A DNA stretch of 34,458 bases. Source: Paenibacillus sp. ACRRX (lineage in GTDB: Bacteria > Bacillota > Bacilli > Paenibacillales > Paenibacillaceae). Location of the stretch: positions 1 to 34,458 of the forward strand of contig NZ_JAKRNK010000017.1 of the NCBI RefSeq assembly GCF_022346885.1. The letters run 5' to 3'. This document shows positions 14,601 to 18,949 of the stretch, one piece after another; positions within the stretch are counted from its first letter, which is position 1; each line of letters opens with the position of its first letter. Position numbers and translations under genes: made by a program. The notes under the pieces were generated by a model. That model had not been told where the DNA came from and ran no database searches. It saw only the letters and a program-made list of their open reading frames with translations.

Positions 14601-17600
14601 TAAGAGCCTTACGTAATGCAGCTTCGTCAAACCCATTTTCCCGATACAGCATGACAGATTGATTGTAATGGTGCATATCTGCGGCATTCTGTCCAAAGTA
14701 CCAGCGCAGAATAGGAGTTAGCTCCACCGATCCGCTCACTTCACCCTGCTCCGCTCTTCTCACGATCAACTGCATCTGAGGGGCTAATTGTGCGATCGTC
14801 GGATATTTGAATAAATCCCGAATCTCAAGCTTATAACCTGCCTGCTGCAAACGTGAAGCGACCTGTATCGATTTGATGGAGTCGCCTCCAAGCGCAAAGA
14901 AATGATCCAGCACGCTGACACGCTGCGCACCAAGCACAGTCTGCCAAACATTTACCAATGTGTGCTCAGCTTCCGTACGAGGTGCAACATATTCCGATCC
15001 GGTATGTGCCTCCCCTTCTGGTGCTGGCAACCCTTTACGGTCTACTTTTCCGTTTGGCGTAAGCGGCAACCGATCCATACGCACAAAATATGATGGAATC
15101 ATATAGGCTGGAAGATCTTCAGCCAGGGCTTCACGCAATTCATGTACAGTCAACTCGTTGTCTGCTACATAATAAGCACATAATTCCTTCGGACCTTCAT
15201 GATCCTCACGTGCAATAACTACCGCTTCACGCACATGCGCCTGTTTAAGCAGCTGCGTCTCAATTTCTCCAATTTCAATCCGGTAACCTCTAATTTTCAC
15301 CTGATAGTCTATGCGTCCCAAATATTCAATGTTGCCATCAGGAAGCCATTTGGCCAAGTCACCAGTGCGGTACATCAGCGCTCCTGGACTGAACGGATCA
15401 TCTACGAATTTCTCATCTGTTAGATCCGATTGGTTCAAATAACCGCGCCCAACTCCTGCACCACCAATATAAAGCTCTCCAGCAAGTCCAATAGGCTGCA
15501 GGGACTGATTGCTGTCCAAAATATACATGGTAACGGCAGGCATTGGCTTGCCAATTGGTAAAATGGATAACGCATTCGAAGAAGTTTGCTCATAATAACA
15601 AGCATCCACGCACGCTTCTGTTACACCGTAGCTGTTTAATATGCGCATTTGCGAGCCGAAACGCTCGTTCAGCTTGCGGAACTCACTTGTCGGACAATGA
15701 TCCGAACCGACAATTAGCAACTTCAGACTGTTGATGTCGATCCTGTTTTCGTACACATGCTCCATCAACGGGATCACAAGGGCTGGTGTCGACTCAAACA
15801 TCTGTATGTGATGCTTCCCAATCAACTCACAAAGCGCAGATGGGTTCGCCCTTGCTTCATTCGGGCAAAGAACAAGCTGCCCGCCAAACAACAGTGTTCG
15901 AACCATATCACCTGTAAAGACATCGAATGAAAAGCTCGCCCATTGCAGCAATCTGAATCCTGCTTCGTTCAAGCGATATTCACGCTTCCAAGCGTTCGCC
16001 ATTGCAACTAACTGCCTGTGCTCAATCATTACACCCTTGGGTTTCCCTGTAGTTCCCGAAGTATAAATGACATAGGACAGATGAGCGGGTTCGTTTACAG
16101 GCTTCAAATTGCTGCTATCCGCAAGATAGGAGCTTTCGTCGTCAACCAGAATCCAAGTACCCGTAAAGGTTACACGACTGTGCAGGTGACCCTGGCTGAC
16201 CAATACATGGGCATCAGAATCCTCCAGCATATACCGAATACGTTCCTCCGGATATTCAGGATCGATCGGAACGTAAGCTCCACCAGCCTTCAGAATGGCC
16301 AGTATGCCGACGATCATCTCCAAGGAACGGTCTACCATAATTCCGACGAGCTGCTCCGGTGTTACGCCTTGCGCACGTAAGGTTCGTGCTAGGCTATTCG
16401 CACGCGTATTTAATTCGCGATAAGTCAAATGCTGTTCAGCGTATACGACCGCAATTTCGTCTGGTGTGCGGTCCGCCTGCTCCTCGAACAGTTGATGCAC
16501 CGTCTTGTCTCTTGGATAATCAGCTCTTGGCTCATTAAATTGCGTCAAGATGATGTTGGATTCTTTCTCGTTAAGCATGGACAGTTGGCGCATAGTCTGC
16601 TGCGAATTGTGTAAAACCTGCTCCACAATAGTTAGCATCTGCTCCATTATTCGGATCATTTCTTGCTCTTCAAACAGTTGAATTCGATAATCAATACTGA
16701 TCATCAGCTGGTGATCATCCAGCATATCTTCAACGTGAACGGCAAAATCATCTGCTTCATGACCGCAGAAGCTGCTCCGCTGCCGGACAGATAGATCGCC
16801 ATAGCTTGTCCAGTGAATAGGCAGGTAATCGATGGAGATACGATATAAATCCTGGATGTCGATATTGTTGTACTCTTCGCGCAGGTCGAGGATTAGCTTG
16901 TTATACGGGTATTTTTGGTGGCGAAGTATGGACTTCTGCTCTTTAGATACCATATGTAGAAATGTGATCAAATCTTGATCGGGGTCTATTGACAATCGAG
17001 TTGCTACCGTACTTACGAACATACCAAGTGTATCTTTATCTTGCTTTGATGTTCGGTTCGCATAGGCTGTGCCAATTGCAATATCTTCGTTTCCTGATGT
17101 TTTGTAAAGAACAGCATATAACGCACCCAAAAATAAAGTAAACAAGCTGATATTATGCTGTTCACTGAATCGTTGTAGTTGTTCGTATTGTTCTCCTGCC
17201 ACGGATATGTAGCTAGACCTCTGTGCTTCTGTTCCGATCGAGAAAGGCGGATACGGTTTAATTCCCATCATTTCCGGCATCGTGCGGAATTTATCCAGCC
17301 AGAATGCACGGTCTTTCATATATCTTTCCGACTTCTCATATTCTTGCTCTGCAAATATGTAGTCAAAATAAGTGCTTTTCTTGTCTTCTGAAGGCATCGT
17401 ATGACTTGCTATAGCTGTATAGTTTTGCATAATTTTGTTAGCTATAAGGTGAGAAGAGACACCATCTGCAATGATATGATTAATCTTGAGGTTAAACCAG
17501 TGTTCTTCGTTGTTAATGTTAAAAATAACGGTATGATATAACTTATCATCAAAAATGCTCGTGGGAACAAGATTAAATTGCTCTAACCAAGCCTCAGCCT

Positions 17601-17889
17601 CCACAAAATTGTCCCATTCCAAATACTCAATTTCAGGAATGACCTCTTCTTCAGGCCTAAACCACTGCATAGGCTGGTTGTCTTCCGACTTGATTTGAAT
17701 ACGGAAAGCATCATGCTGCTTGATAACCAAATAAACGGCTTGTTTTAAAACTTCCAAATCTACCTTGCCTCGTATGTATAACGTTCCGGCAACTGTAGAA
17801 GCAGACGTATTCGGATGCATCATTTCCATGTACCAAATTCTGCGTTGTGCTTGCGTCAAAGGAAACAATCTGTTAGGATTCACGTTCAC
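1..17889 (-). CDS. pbtA: Lipopeptide NRPS, five modules (Orn-Val-Thr-Orn-Ser), C-terminus outside window; probable PbtA
   Basis: The frame is uninterrupted for 5,963 codons from a GTG start at 17889 to the left edge, so the protein is C-terminally incomplete here. The start is preceded by an AGGGGAG ribosome binding site, and a stop codon lies in frame just upstream. Domain order is Cs-A-T-E, C-A-T, C-A-T, C-A-T-E, C-A(partial). The specificity residues, read against GrsA numbering, are DVGEIGSVDK (Orn), DAFWLGGTFK (Val), DFWNIGMVHK (Thr), DVGEIGSVDK (Orn) and DVWHFSLVD (Ser). E domains in modules 1 and 4 predict D-Orn at positions 1 and 4. The N-terminal C domain resembles the lipo-initiating starter domain of SrfAA, so the product should be N-acylated. 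As I recall it, paenibacterin begins acyl-Orn-Val-Thr-Orn-Ser, hence the name. A paenialvin-type relative would look the same over this span. The family assignment is very sure; the product name is an inference. Confidence 0.93.
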   Translation of the reverse strand, partial: MNVNPNRLFPLTQAQRRIWYMEMMHPNTSASTVAGTLYIRGKVDLEVLKQAVYLVIKQHDAFRIQIKSEDNQPMQWFRPEEEVIPEIEYLEWDNFVEAEAWLEQFNLVPTSIFDDKLYHTVIFNINNEEHWFNLKINHIIADGVSSHLIANKIMQNYTAIASHTMPSEDKKSTYFDYIFAEQEYEKSERYMKDRAFWLDKFRTMPEMMGIKPYPPFSIGTEAQRSSYISVAGEQYEQLQRFSEQHNISLFTLFLGALYAVLYKTSGNEDIAIGTAYANRTSKQDKDTLGMFVSTVATRLSIDPDQDLITFLHMVSKEQKSILRHQKYPYNKLILDLREEYNNIDIQDLYRISIDYLPIHWTSYGDLSVRQRSSFCGHEADDFAVHVEDMLDDHQLMISIDYRIQLFEEQEMIRIMEQMLTIVEQVLHNSQQTMRQLSMLNEKESNIILTQFNEPRADYPRDKTVHQLFEEQADRTPDEIAVVYAEQHLTYRELNTRANSLARTLRAQGVTPEQLVGIMVDRSLEMIVGILAILKAGGAYVPIDPEYPEERIRYMLEDSDAHVLVSQGHLHSRVTFTGTWILVDDESSYLADSSNLKPVNEPAHLSYVIYTSGTTGKPKGVMIEHRQLVAMANAWKREYRLNEAGFRLLQWASFSFDVFTGDMVRTLLFGGQLVLCPNEARANPSALCELIGKHHIQMFESTPALVIPLMEHVYENRIDINSLKLLIVGSDHCPTSEFRKLNERFGSQMRILNSYGVTEACVDACYYEQTSSNALSILPIGKPMPAVTMYILDSNQSLQPIGLAGELYIGGAGVGRGYLNQSDLTDEKFVDDPFSPGALMYRTGDLAKWLPDGNIEYLGRIDYQVKIRGYRIEIGEIETQLLKQAHVREAVVIAREDHEGPKELCAYYVADNELTVHELREALAEDLPAYMIPSYFVRMDRLPLTPNGKVDRKGLPAPEGEAHTGSEYVAPRTEAEHTLVNVWQTVLGAQRVSVLDHFFALGGDSIKSIQVASRLQQAGYKLEIRDLFKYPTIAQLAPQMQLIVRRAEQGEVSGSVELTPILRWYFGQNAADMHHYNQSVMLYRENGFDEAALRKALNKLVEHHDALRIVFRRTAEGSCTAWNRSVQEGELFKLDVVDYTSNAGMEQMLAAKAEEIQSSIDLETGPLVRGGLFHCLDGDHLLIVIHHAVIDGVSWRILLEDITAGYEQALQGEVIRLSAKTDSFRTWSKQLVQYADTTDLQQEQQYWRHITQLDVLPLPTDTVETYALQLDSESVTVTWSREQTEQLLKQVHGAYNTQMNDILLAALGLAIHRWSGHDRILVNLEGHGRESILPDIDITRTIGWFTSEYPVVLELLPDTGLGNWIKQTKENLRHIPNNGIGYGICRYMINDVEPLDEWGAAPQISFNYLGQFDQDFQQNGLAMSSYSTGRDISGEQARPYLLDMNGMISDGVLKFDISYGRTQYHCDTMNRLAVLFEESLQEIIAHCAAKERSELTPSDVTLQHISLHELERIIEQTTDIGVVEDIYSLTPMQKGMWFHTALNQQTGAYFELTRFTLQGDLNIGAFADSWNALTARHSVLRTNFQMGSDGEPLQVVFQNKRIGFTFEDLRGMEPEEQAAYMEKAVGRERTRGFDLECGELMRVMVLRTAEHTYQVFWSSHHILMDGWCLPLVAKEVFDTYAAYVWNKQPMLNTAPSYNQYIRWLEQQNEVAAAAYWTAYLAGYDEPVALPQAKAYGQNETYAAGQVVCQLGKDLSAAVNRAATQHQVTLNTLLQAAWGVLLQKYNRTTDVVFGGVVSGRPAELNGIEEMIGLFINTIPVRVRSEANTPFIDVMTQLQEQALTSAKHDYFPLYEIQAQSALKQDMINHIMVFENYPMEQMEQLESLDGKGLKLTDVTVSEQTNYDLNLIIVPGDNIAIRLDYNEHTFDRAAMELLKGHILHVLEQISANPYVTVSELELVTTDEKAEILNVFNDTATAYSREKTIHQLFEERVVQSPNAIAAMFGDEQLTYSQLNSAANRMAHRLRTCGVITGSLVGICAERSFEMLIGLLAILKAGGAYVPIDPAYPQERITTMIEDTAINVLLTQEHLQANLPTQIEILLLNHDVETAADDTAQSNLTSEVTGDDLAYIVYTSGSTGMPKGVCVTHRGVVRLVSSTTYVDINESDVFLQGSTISFDAATFEIWGSLLNGAALAILPAGDLSLTDWTLAMRTHGVSILWLTAGLFQVMVEHQLEGLQGIKQLLVGGDVVSSQHARKVLELYSGIRLINGYGPTENTTFTCCHDITLADLESTSIPIGRPIGSTKVYVLDESGKLLPTGVIGELYTGGDGLARGYLNRPELTAEKFVEVPFLQGERLYRTGDLARWLPDGTIEYMGRSDEQVKIRGFRIELGEVLTHLLKVEAVREAIAVAVEDTSGQKVLCAYFTADDKLAAAELKAVLSEQLPSYMVPSHFVQIEEMPLTPNGKVDRKALPLPEEGLIASEQIQPRTPLEAKLAQLWQDVLGLEHVGITDSFFDIGGHSLRATTLVSKLHQEMNVIMPLRDVFRYSTIEEMAQVISQMEHQAYNTIPLTEMRDWYPVSSAQKRLFILHQMEGAEQSYNMPAVLTMDGVLDRERFAAAFHKLIQRHDTLRTGFEMINGEPVQRIHEHVEIIVDYWQSGEAEAEHIIRQFIRTFALETPPLLRVGLIELAHDRHLLLFDMHHIISDGASIGILLDEFVALYSGEELAPLRIQYKDYAVWQQSASFRSQMEVQRAYWQGALSGELPVLQLSSDFTRPTFRSYEGNTHEFTIDVEKLGQLKQLAAETGTTLYMMLMALYTAMLHKYTSQEDIIVGMPIAGRTHGDVQPLIGMFVNTLAIRNYPAGEKTFMSYLKEVQQTTLQAYEYQDYPFEELVDNIQVTRDVSRNPVFDTVLVLQNTEQGEWAIEGLRVTPQMASHPVAKFDLTLQVEEGEAGLTCSMEYATALYKQDTIARMSQHFSQLIDGVILQPSARLDQLDMVTAQERIQLIEQFNDTDAEYPRDHTIHRLFEEQAERTPDAIAVVAPDATLTYKELNERANRLAWMLRSQGVQADTLVGIMAERTSSMLIGLLAILKAGGAYVPIDPEYPEDRVSYMLEDSGTTVLLLPRHLREQVTYNGTILFLDEEEAYTANNLNLPNINKSSDLAYVIYTSGTTGKPKGTLIEHKNVVRLLFNSRNLFDFGPSDTWTLFHSFCFDFSVWEMYGALLYGGKLVIVPQLTAKNPAAFMELLAEQQVTILNQTPTYFYQLLREALADGSPELKIRQVIFGGEALSPQLLHDWRQKYPHTQLINMYGITETTVHVTYKEITELEIEQAKSNIGFPIPTLKIFVLDASRQCVPIGVAGEMYVAGDGLARGYLHRPELTADRFVDHPWEPDAKMYKTGDLARWLPDGNIEYLGRIDHQVKIRGYRIELGEVEAQLSKLDAVRETIVIAREDAGGDKQLCAYFVADRLLTVGELRSELAEELPAYMIPAYFVQLERMPLTSNGKVDRKALPAPEDSINTGSDYTAPRSPLEAQLADIWQEVLGLAIVGVQDNFFEVGGHSLRATTLINKVHEQLHVNLPLREVFRLPTIEAQAAAIASLYNEQSSYSAIPVAEEQAYYPVSSAQKRLYILHQLEGAEQGYNMPGVMLLEGPLDRDRFEAAFRKLIARHDILRTGFELVHGEPVQRIYGEVEFAIAYMEANDDQVQELSRQFVRTFELEQPPLLRLGLIELTTERHVLLFDMHHIISDGVSMGIVLQEFALLYRDEAVTPLKIQYKDYAVWQQATSQQDRMKEQETYWLEVFHGNLPILELPTDYARPTMQKYDGLTYPFRIDQQQSQALHEIAANTGTTLYMVLLAAYTILLHKYTGQEDIVVGTPIAGRTHVDVQPLIGMFVNTLAIRTNPESHKTFRSYLDEIKDMMLGAYEHQNYPFEQLVENLELTRDLSRNPLFDTMFALDNTDSKDYSLGELRMKPYPQEYKVSKFDLSLDVSTDEQGLDCSMEYATALFASDTVERMAKHFGHLIGAIIDNPEAKLDELGIMTTEEQAAVLSLYDAAAAFPSGDTIHRLFEEQAARTPDQVAVVYENEQLTYQELNERTNRLARSLRHQGLSPDQLVGIMADRSLDMIVGTLAVLKAGGAYVPIDPEYPEDRIRYMLEDANAQILLTQSHLQTKVSHAGAWIMIDQPEFYHEDSSNLELVNVATDLCYVIYTSGTTGNPKGVMIEHRHLVAMSSAWKVEYDLQESGIRWLQWASYSFDVFSGDMARALLHGGELVICPTEARANPADICELIRKHDIQMFESTPALVIPLMEHVYEHQQDISSLKMLIIGSDLCPTQEFQKLLDRFGVQMRIINSYGVTEACVDACYYETSSTASVRALPIGKPLPAVRMYILDAKQAILPLGLTGELYIGGASVGRGYLNRPELSAEKFIEDPFRPGEHMYRTGDLARWLPDGNMELIGRMDHQVKIRGYRIEIGEVESHLLRVGDVREAVVVARDDDSGRKMLCAYYTSDRMLTTGELRDALGQELPGYMIPAHFVQLDRLPLTPNGKIDRKGLPTPEGGAYSGMEYTAPRTAAEKVLANVWQTVLNTERVGIMDHFFELGGDSIKSIQVSSRLHQAGYKLEIRDLFKFPTIAQLSPHLQLLARIADQGEVSGEAELTPIQRWYFELELADPHHYNQAIMLYRADGFDETALRKSLMQLVEHHDALRMVFRKTAQGYVAWNRSIAEGELYSFTVEDFTGEANVEQAIEVRANEIQASMDLQTGPLVKAALFCCAQGHHLLITIHHAVIDGVSWRILLEDLAEGYEQASKGEEIRLPSKTDSYLVWSQQLVSYAASEALNKERLHWEHIVLAAPASLPKDFEAAVSLQQDSESVVVEWNSVETEQLLKQVHRAYNTDMNDILLTALGLALREWSGLERVLVNLEGHGREPIVSDIDVSRTVGWFTSEYPVLLELESDRSLSYLLKKVKEDLRRIPNKGIGYGICRYLAESNSEYEAGPKWGVAPEVSFNYLGQFDQDLQNNGFELSSYASGDYASRKQVRPYLLDINGAIANGALSFDLSYSKHEYRKETVERLAKYLQISLQDIITHCLSQQHAELTPSDVLLQGLSIEDMEQIVADTKHIGEIENMYMLTPMQKGMWFHSVIDGQASAYFEQTRFTLEGELDVDVFINSLEVLANRHSVLRTNFYSWHGEPLQVVFRDRHIEFTHEDMRAYPLAEQVAFMEEIVARDKQRGFNLEQDALVRVTLVQISHTRSHVLWSSHHILMDGWCLPQLTEELFDSYSLFMKQPDSPAASAESNLSPYSQYIEWLAQQDAETAAQYWDDYLAGYDQQTVVPRSSTTDRSGAPYVLAHASANLSAELSSRMQRVAKQHQVTLNTLVQAAWGILLQKYNGTEDVVFGSVVSGRPAEIAGIESMIGLFINTIPVRVSCEADTAFAEVMQQLQEHALESGRYDYYPLYEIQARSTQKQDLVNHIMVFENYPVDERMEQAGDDNDRLTITDVQVAEQTNYDFNLMIVPGETLVVRFDYNSQVYEPASMERLQSHLQHVLEQVTANPRIAVGELELATADEKAELMKSFNDTAADYPQDQTIHRMFEEQTALTPDAIAVMFGEEALTYRELNEQANRLARTLRNIGVVPDQIVGVMADRSLEMMVGIMAVLKAGGAYVPIAPDYPEERIRYMLEDSKAQVLLIQGSSGEGLDFAGRVVQLDDIHMYDADGTNLELINQPQDAAYVIYTSGTTGRPKGVMVEHTSVLNRLLWMQKRYEIGAEDTIMQKTAITFDVSVWELFWWAFVGSKVCLLPVGGEKNPAVILETIERERITTMHFVPSMLHAFLEHVEQLSQTERERSLQPLRQVFTSGEALLASQVERFQRFIAPVNGARLINLYGPTEATVDVTYFDCEAGQPYVSVPIGKPIDNTRIYIVSEQNQLQPIGVAGELCIAGVGLARGYWMRPELTADKFVTLPS
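2620..7099 (-). other. NRPS module 4: C(L-to-L) - A(Orn) - T - E
   Basis: The C domain (about 7050-5770) begins YPVSSAQKRLYILHQ and has HHIISDGVS. The A domain (about 5720-4230) has the segments SFDVFSGD, MFESTP, LIIGSD and NSYGVTEACVD, giving the same ornithine code as module 1. The carrier site GGDSIKS lies near 4085-4099. The E domain (about 3945-2660) has LTPIQRWYF, HHAVIDGVSW and GYGICRY. The A-T-E block and the following C domain closely resemble those of modules 1 and 2, which suggests an internal duplication. Expected residue: D-Orn. Confidence 0.88.
7100..10229 (-). other. NRPS module 3: C(L-to-L) - A(Thr) - T
   Basis: The C domain (about 10180-8900) starts YPVSSAQKRLFILHQ and has HHIISDGAS, the common LCL form. 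The A domain (about 8850-7360) has YTSGTTGKPKG and the segments CFDFSVWE, ILNQTP, VIFGGE and NMYGITETTVH. The code is DFWNIGMVHK, a standard threonine code. The carrier site is GGHSLRA near 7205-7225. In lipopeptides of this type a Thr at position 3 can supply the hydroxyl for ring closure; that step cannot be seen here because the thioesterase is outside the window. Confidence 0.88.
10230..13399 (-). other. NRPS module 2: C(D-to-L) - A(Val) - T
   Basis: The C domain (about 13345-12050) begins YSLTPMQKGMWFH and has HHILMDGWCLP, the type that accepts a D-configured donor. That fits the preceding E domain. The A domain (about 11950-10480) carries YTSGSTGMPKG and the segments SFDAATFE, ILWLTAG, LLVGGD and NGYGPTENTTF. 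The code is DAFWLGGTFK, one residue from the classic Val code DAFWIGGTFK; Ile is the main alternative. The carrier site is GGHSLRA near 10335-10345, with no E domain after it, so an L residue is expected. Confidence 0.85.
13400..17889 (-). other. NRPS module 1: starter C - A(Orn) - T - E
   Basis: The starter condensation domain covers about residues 1-440. It opens with LTQAQRRIW and keeps starter-type motifs such as GMFVSTVATR and RHQKYPYN. Its core motif reads NHIIADG at residues 137-143, with the first His replaced by Asn and the catalytic second His kept. The A domain (about 16520-15010) has YTSGTTGKPKG and specificity segments SFDVFTGD, MFESTP, LIVGSD and NSYGVTEACVD, giving DVGEIGSVDK, the ornithine code. 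The carrier site is LGGDSIKS (Ser 1004, near 14880), the GGDS form usual before epimerases. The E domain (about 14745-13440) has HHAVIDGVSW and GYGICRY. Expected output: fatty acyl-D-Orn. Confidence 0.88.
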
Positions 17890-18177
17890 GTAGACTCTCC
17901 CCTAATAATGAAATATTCTGGCGTTTTTGAAACAACCAATTGAAAAATTTCAGGATGAGCTTGCAAACATCTCCGCAGAAAAGTAGGAGTTCGTTGCTGT
18001 ATGAAGTTGGGAGACGTTTAGAAGCGCCTGGCAAAAGTGTCTGAATGAGTAGCAGAATAGAAACATAAATGTGATGTGAAGTTAGATAGGTGTAATGTTT
18101 CTTGGGGAATTCATAAATAGCTGTGGTGTGGAAAATATCCATGTCCCTGACCATAATGGGGCAACATTGTCAGATGA

Positions 18178-18232
18178 TCATATATGATTCTTATTGAGCG
18201 TTGCTTCTGGAAGCAGTCTGTTCACCTCCTTA
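18178..18232 (-). promoter_or_regulatory. Orphan perfect Shine-Dalgarno and 15-codon mini-ORF in the NRPS leader
   Basis: In the NRPS direction, TAAGGAGGTGA (18232-18222) matches the 3' end of Bacillales 16S rRNA over its full length. No ATG lies at normal distance. An in-frame GTG (18225, inside the site) or CTG (18216, about 8 nt away) would open a peptide reading NRLLPEATLNKNHI, ending in TGA at 18178. It sits about 290 nt upstream of the synthetase start. It may be a leader peptide, a ribosome standby site or a relic; no function can be assigned. Confidence 0.35.
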
Positions 18233-18302
18233 ACATAAATGATATAAAATATGGTTAAGAAATATAGACTCCAAGAATCGACATTAGATAAGCTCATGAA
18301 TT

Positions 18303-18329
18303 ATACGACGTATGACGTATTATATACGT
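18303..18329. promoter_or_regulatory. Tandem palindromes overlapping the NRPS promoter -10
   Basis: Two adjacent perfect inverted repeats share the half-site ATACG/CGTAT: ATACG-A-CGTAT at 18303-18313 and ACGTAT-TAT-ATACGT at 18315-18329. The second contains the TATAAT box. A bound protein here would block initiation, so this is a plausible operator pair for a repressor of the lipopeptide cluster. The protein is unknown. Confidence 0.45.
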
Positions 18330-18348
18330 TAATCTGGGTATTTAACAA
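18319..18348 (-). promoter_or_regulatory. Putative sigma-A promoter for the NRPS gene
   Basis: On the minus strand a perfect TATAAT (18324-18319) lies 18 nt downstream of TTGTTA (18348-18343). Transcription would start near 18312, giving a leader of about 420 nt before the GTG start at 17889. I saw no better promoter closer to the gene. The assignment rests on consensus matching only. Confidence 0.5.
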
Positions 18349-18569
18349 TATGGTTTACTATAAATTATATTAAGGCGAATAACTTACTTGTCGATTACAG
18401 CCTAACACAAATGTCAGCGAAGTTCGACTATAAAAAAATTCATAATTTTGTCGATATTGTACTTGCTTTCGTCCCGACATCGTGGTCATCACCTGATAAC
18501 CTCTCGAGTCAAATGCTCCCGATTATAAGCCATTAACGCATAAAATTCACATAAAATAGCTAGTTATTA

Positions 18570-18840
18570 AATGCCTTCGACAACGCCTGAACTTCATGCT
18601 CTTGCCATTCCCAAATAAGAAAAAAGTCTCATAATCATGATCAGAAATCAGCCCATAGATAGGCCTCTTGCTTAACCTCGTGTACGATTGACCCTGTAAA
18701 TCTCCATATTTTGATCTGGTATTATTCACCTGTTTATAGGGTAACGCAGCTTCGCAGCCTTGTCCACCCTTAGTAGAAAAAATATAAATTAGTCCATGTA
18801 AAAGCAGACAATTTTCGCTGCTAATACTGGGTATTAACTG
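18570..18840 (-). pseudogene. Possible broken ORF of unknown origin
   Basis: A minus-strand frame is open from a TGA near 18841, with no usable start, through residues such as STKGGQGCEAALPYKQ and RLSKRPIYGLISDHDYETFF. After the T6 run near 18620 the original frame becomes poor. Adding one T changes it to a protein-like end, LIWEWQEHEVQALSKAFNN followed by a stop. This pattern suggests a decayed gene with a homopolymer frameshift. I do not recognise the family, and chance cannot be excluded. Confidence 0.3.
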
Positions 18841-18949
18841 TCATCGTTTCAATATAAACATAAAAGTATTTATATATTTTAAATTTAACCCAGTTAATAT
18901 TAATGCACTTAATAAATATCCGAACGTATAACTTTCTTGTTAAATGTTA

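Larger units (their letters stand above)
17890..18546. other. Upstream region of the NRPS gene without coding capacity
   Basis: This AT-rich stretch holds the leader, promoter and palindromes listed separately. It also has three sequences close to the Spo0A box: TTGTCGAT at 18388-18395 and 18448-18455, and TTCGACTA at 18423-18430. All lie upstream of the promoter. A 93-codon minus-strand frame at 18154-17873 has no ribosome binding site and overlaps the NRPS start; I do not consider it a gene. Confidence 0.5.

Noticed and set aside
1..17400. Many plus-strand frames of 60-222 codons antisense to the NRPS
   Set aside because: All lie inside one conserved 5,963-codon NRPS frame on the other strand and show no recognisable domains; they are codon-bias shadows.
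17873..18154. 93-codon minus-strand frame upstream of the NRPS
   Set aside because: No ribosome binding site, atypical composition, and its end overlaps the start of the NRPS gene, which has its own strong site.
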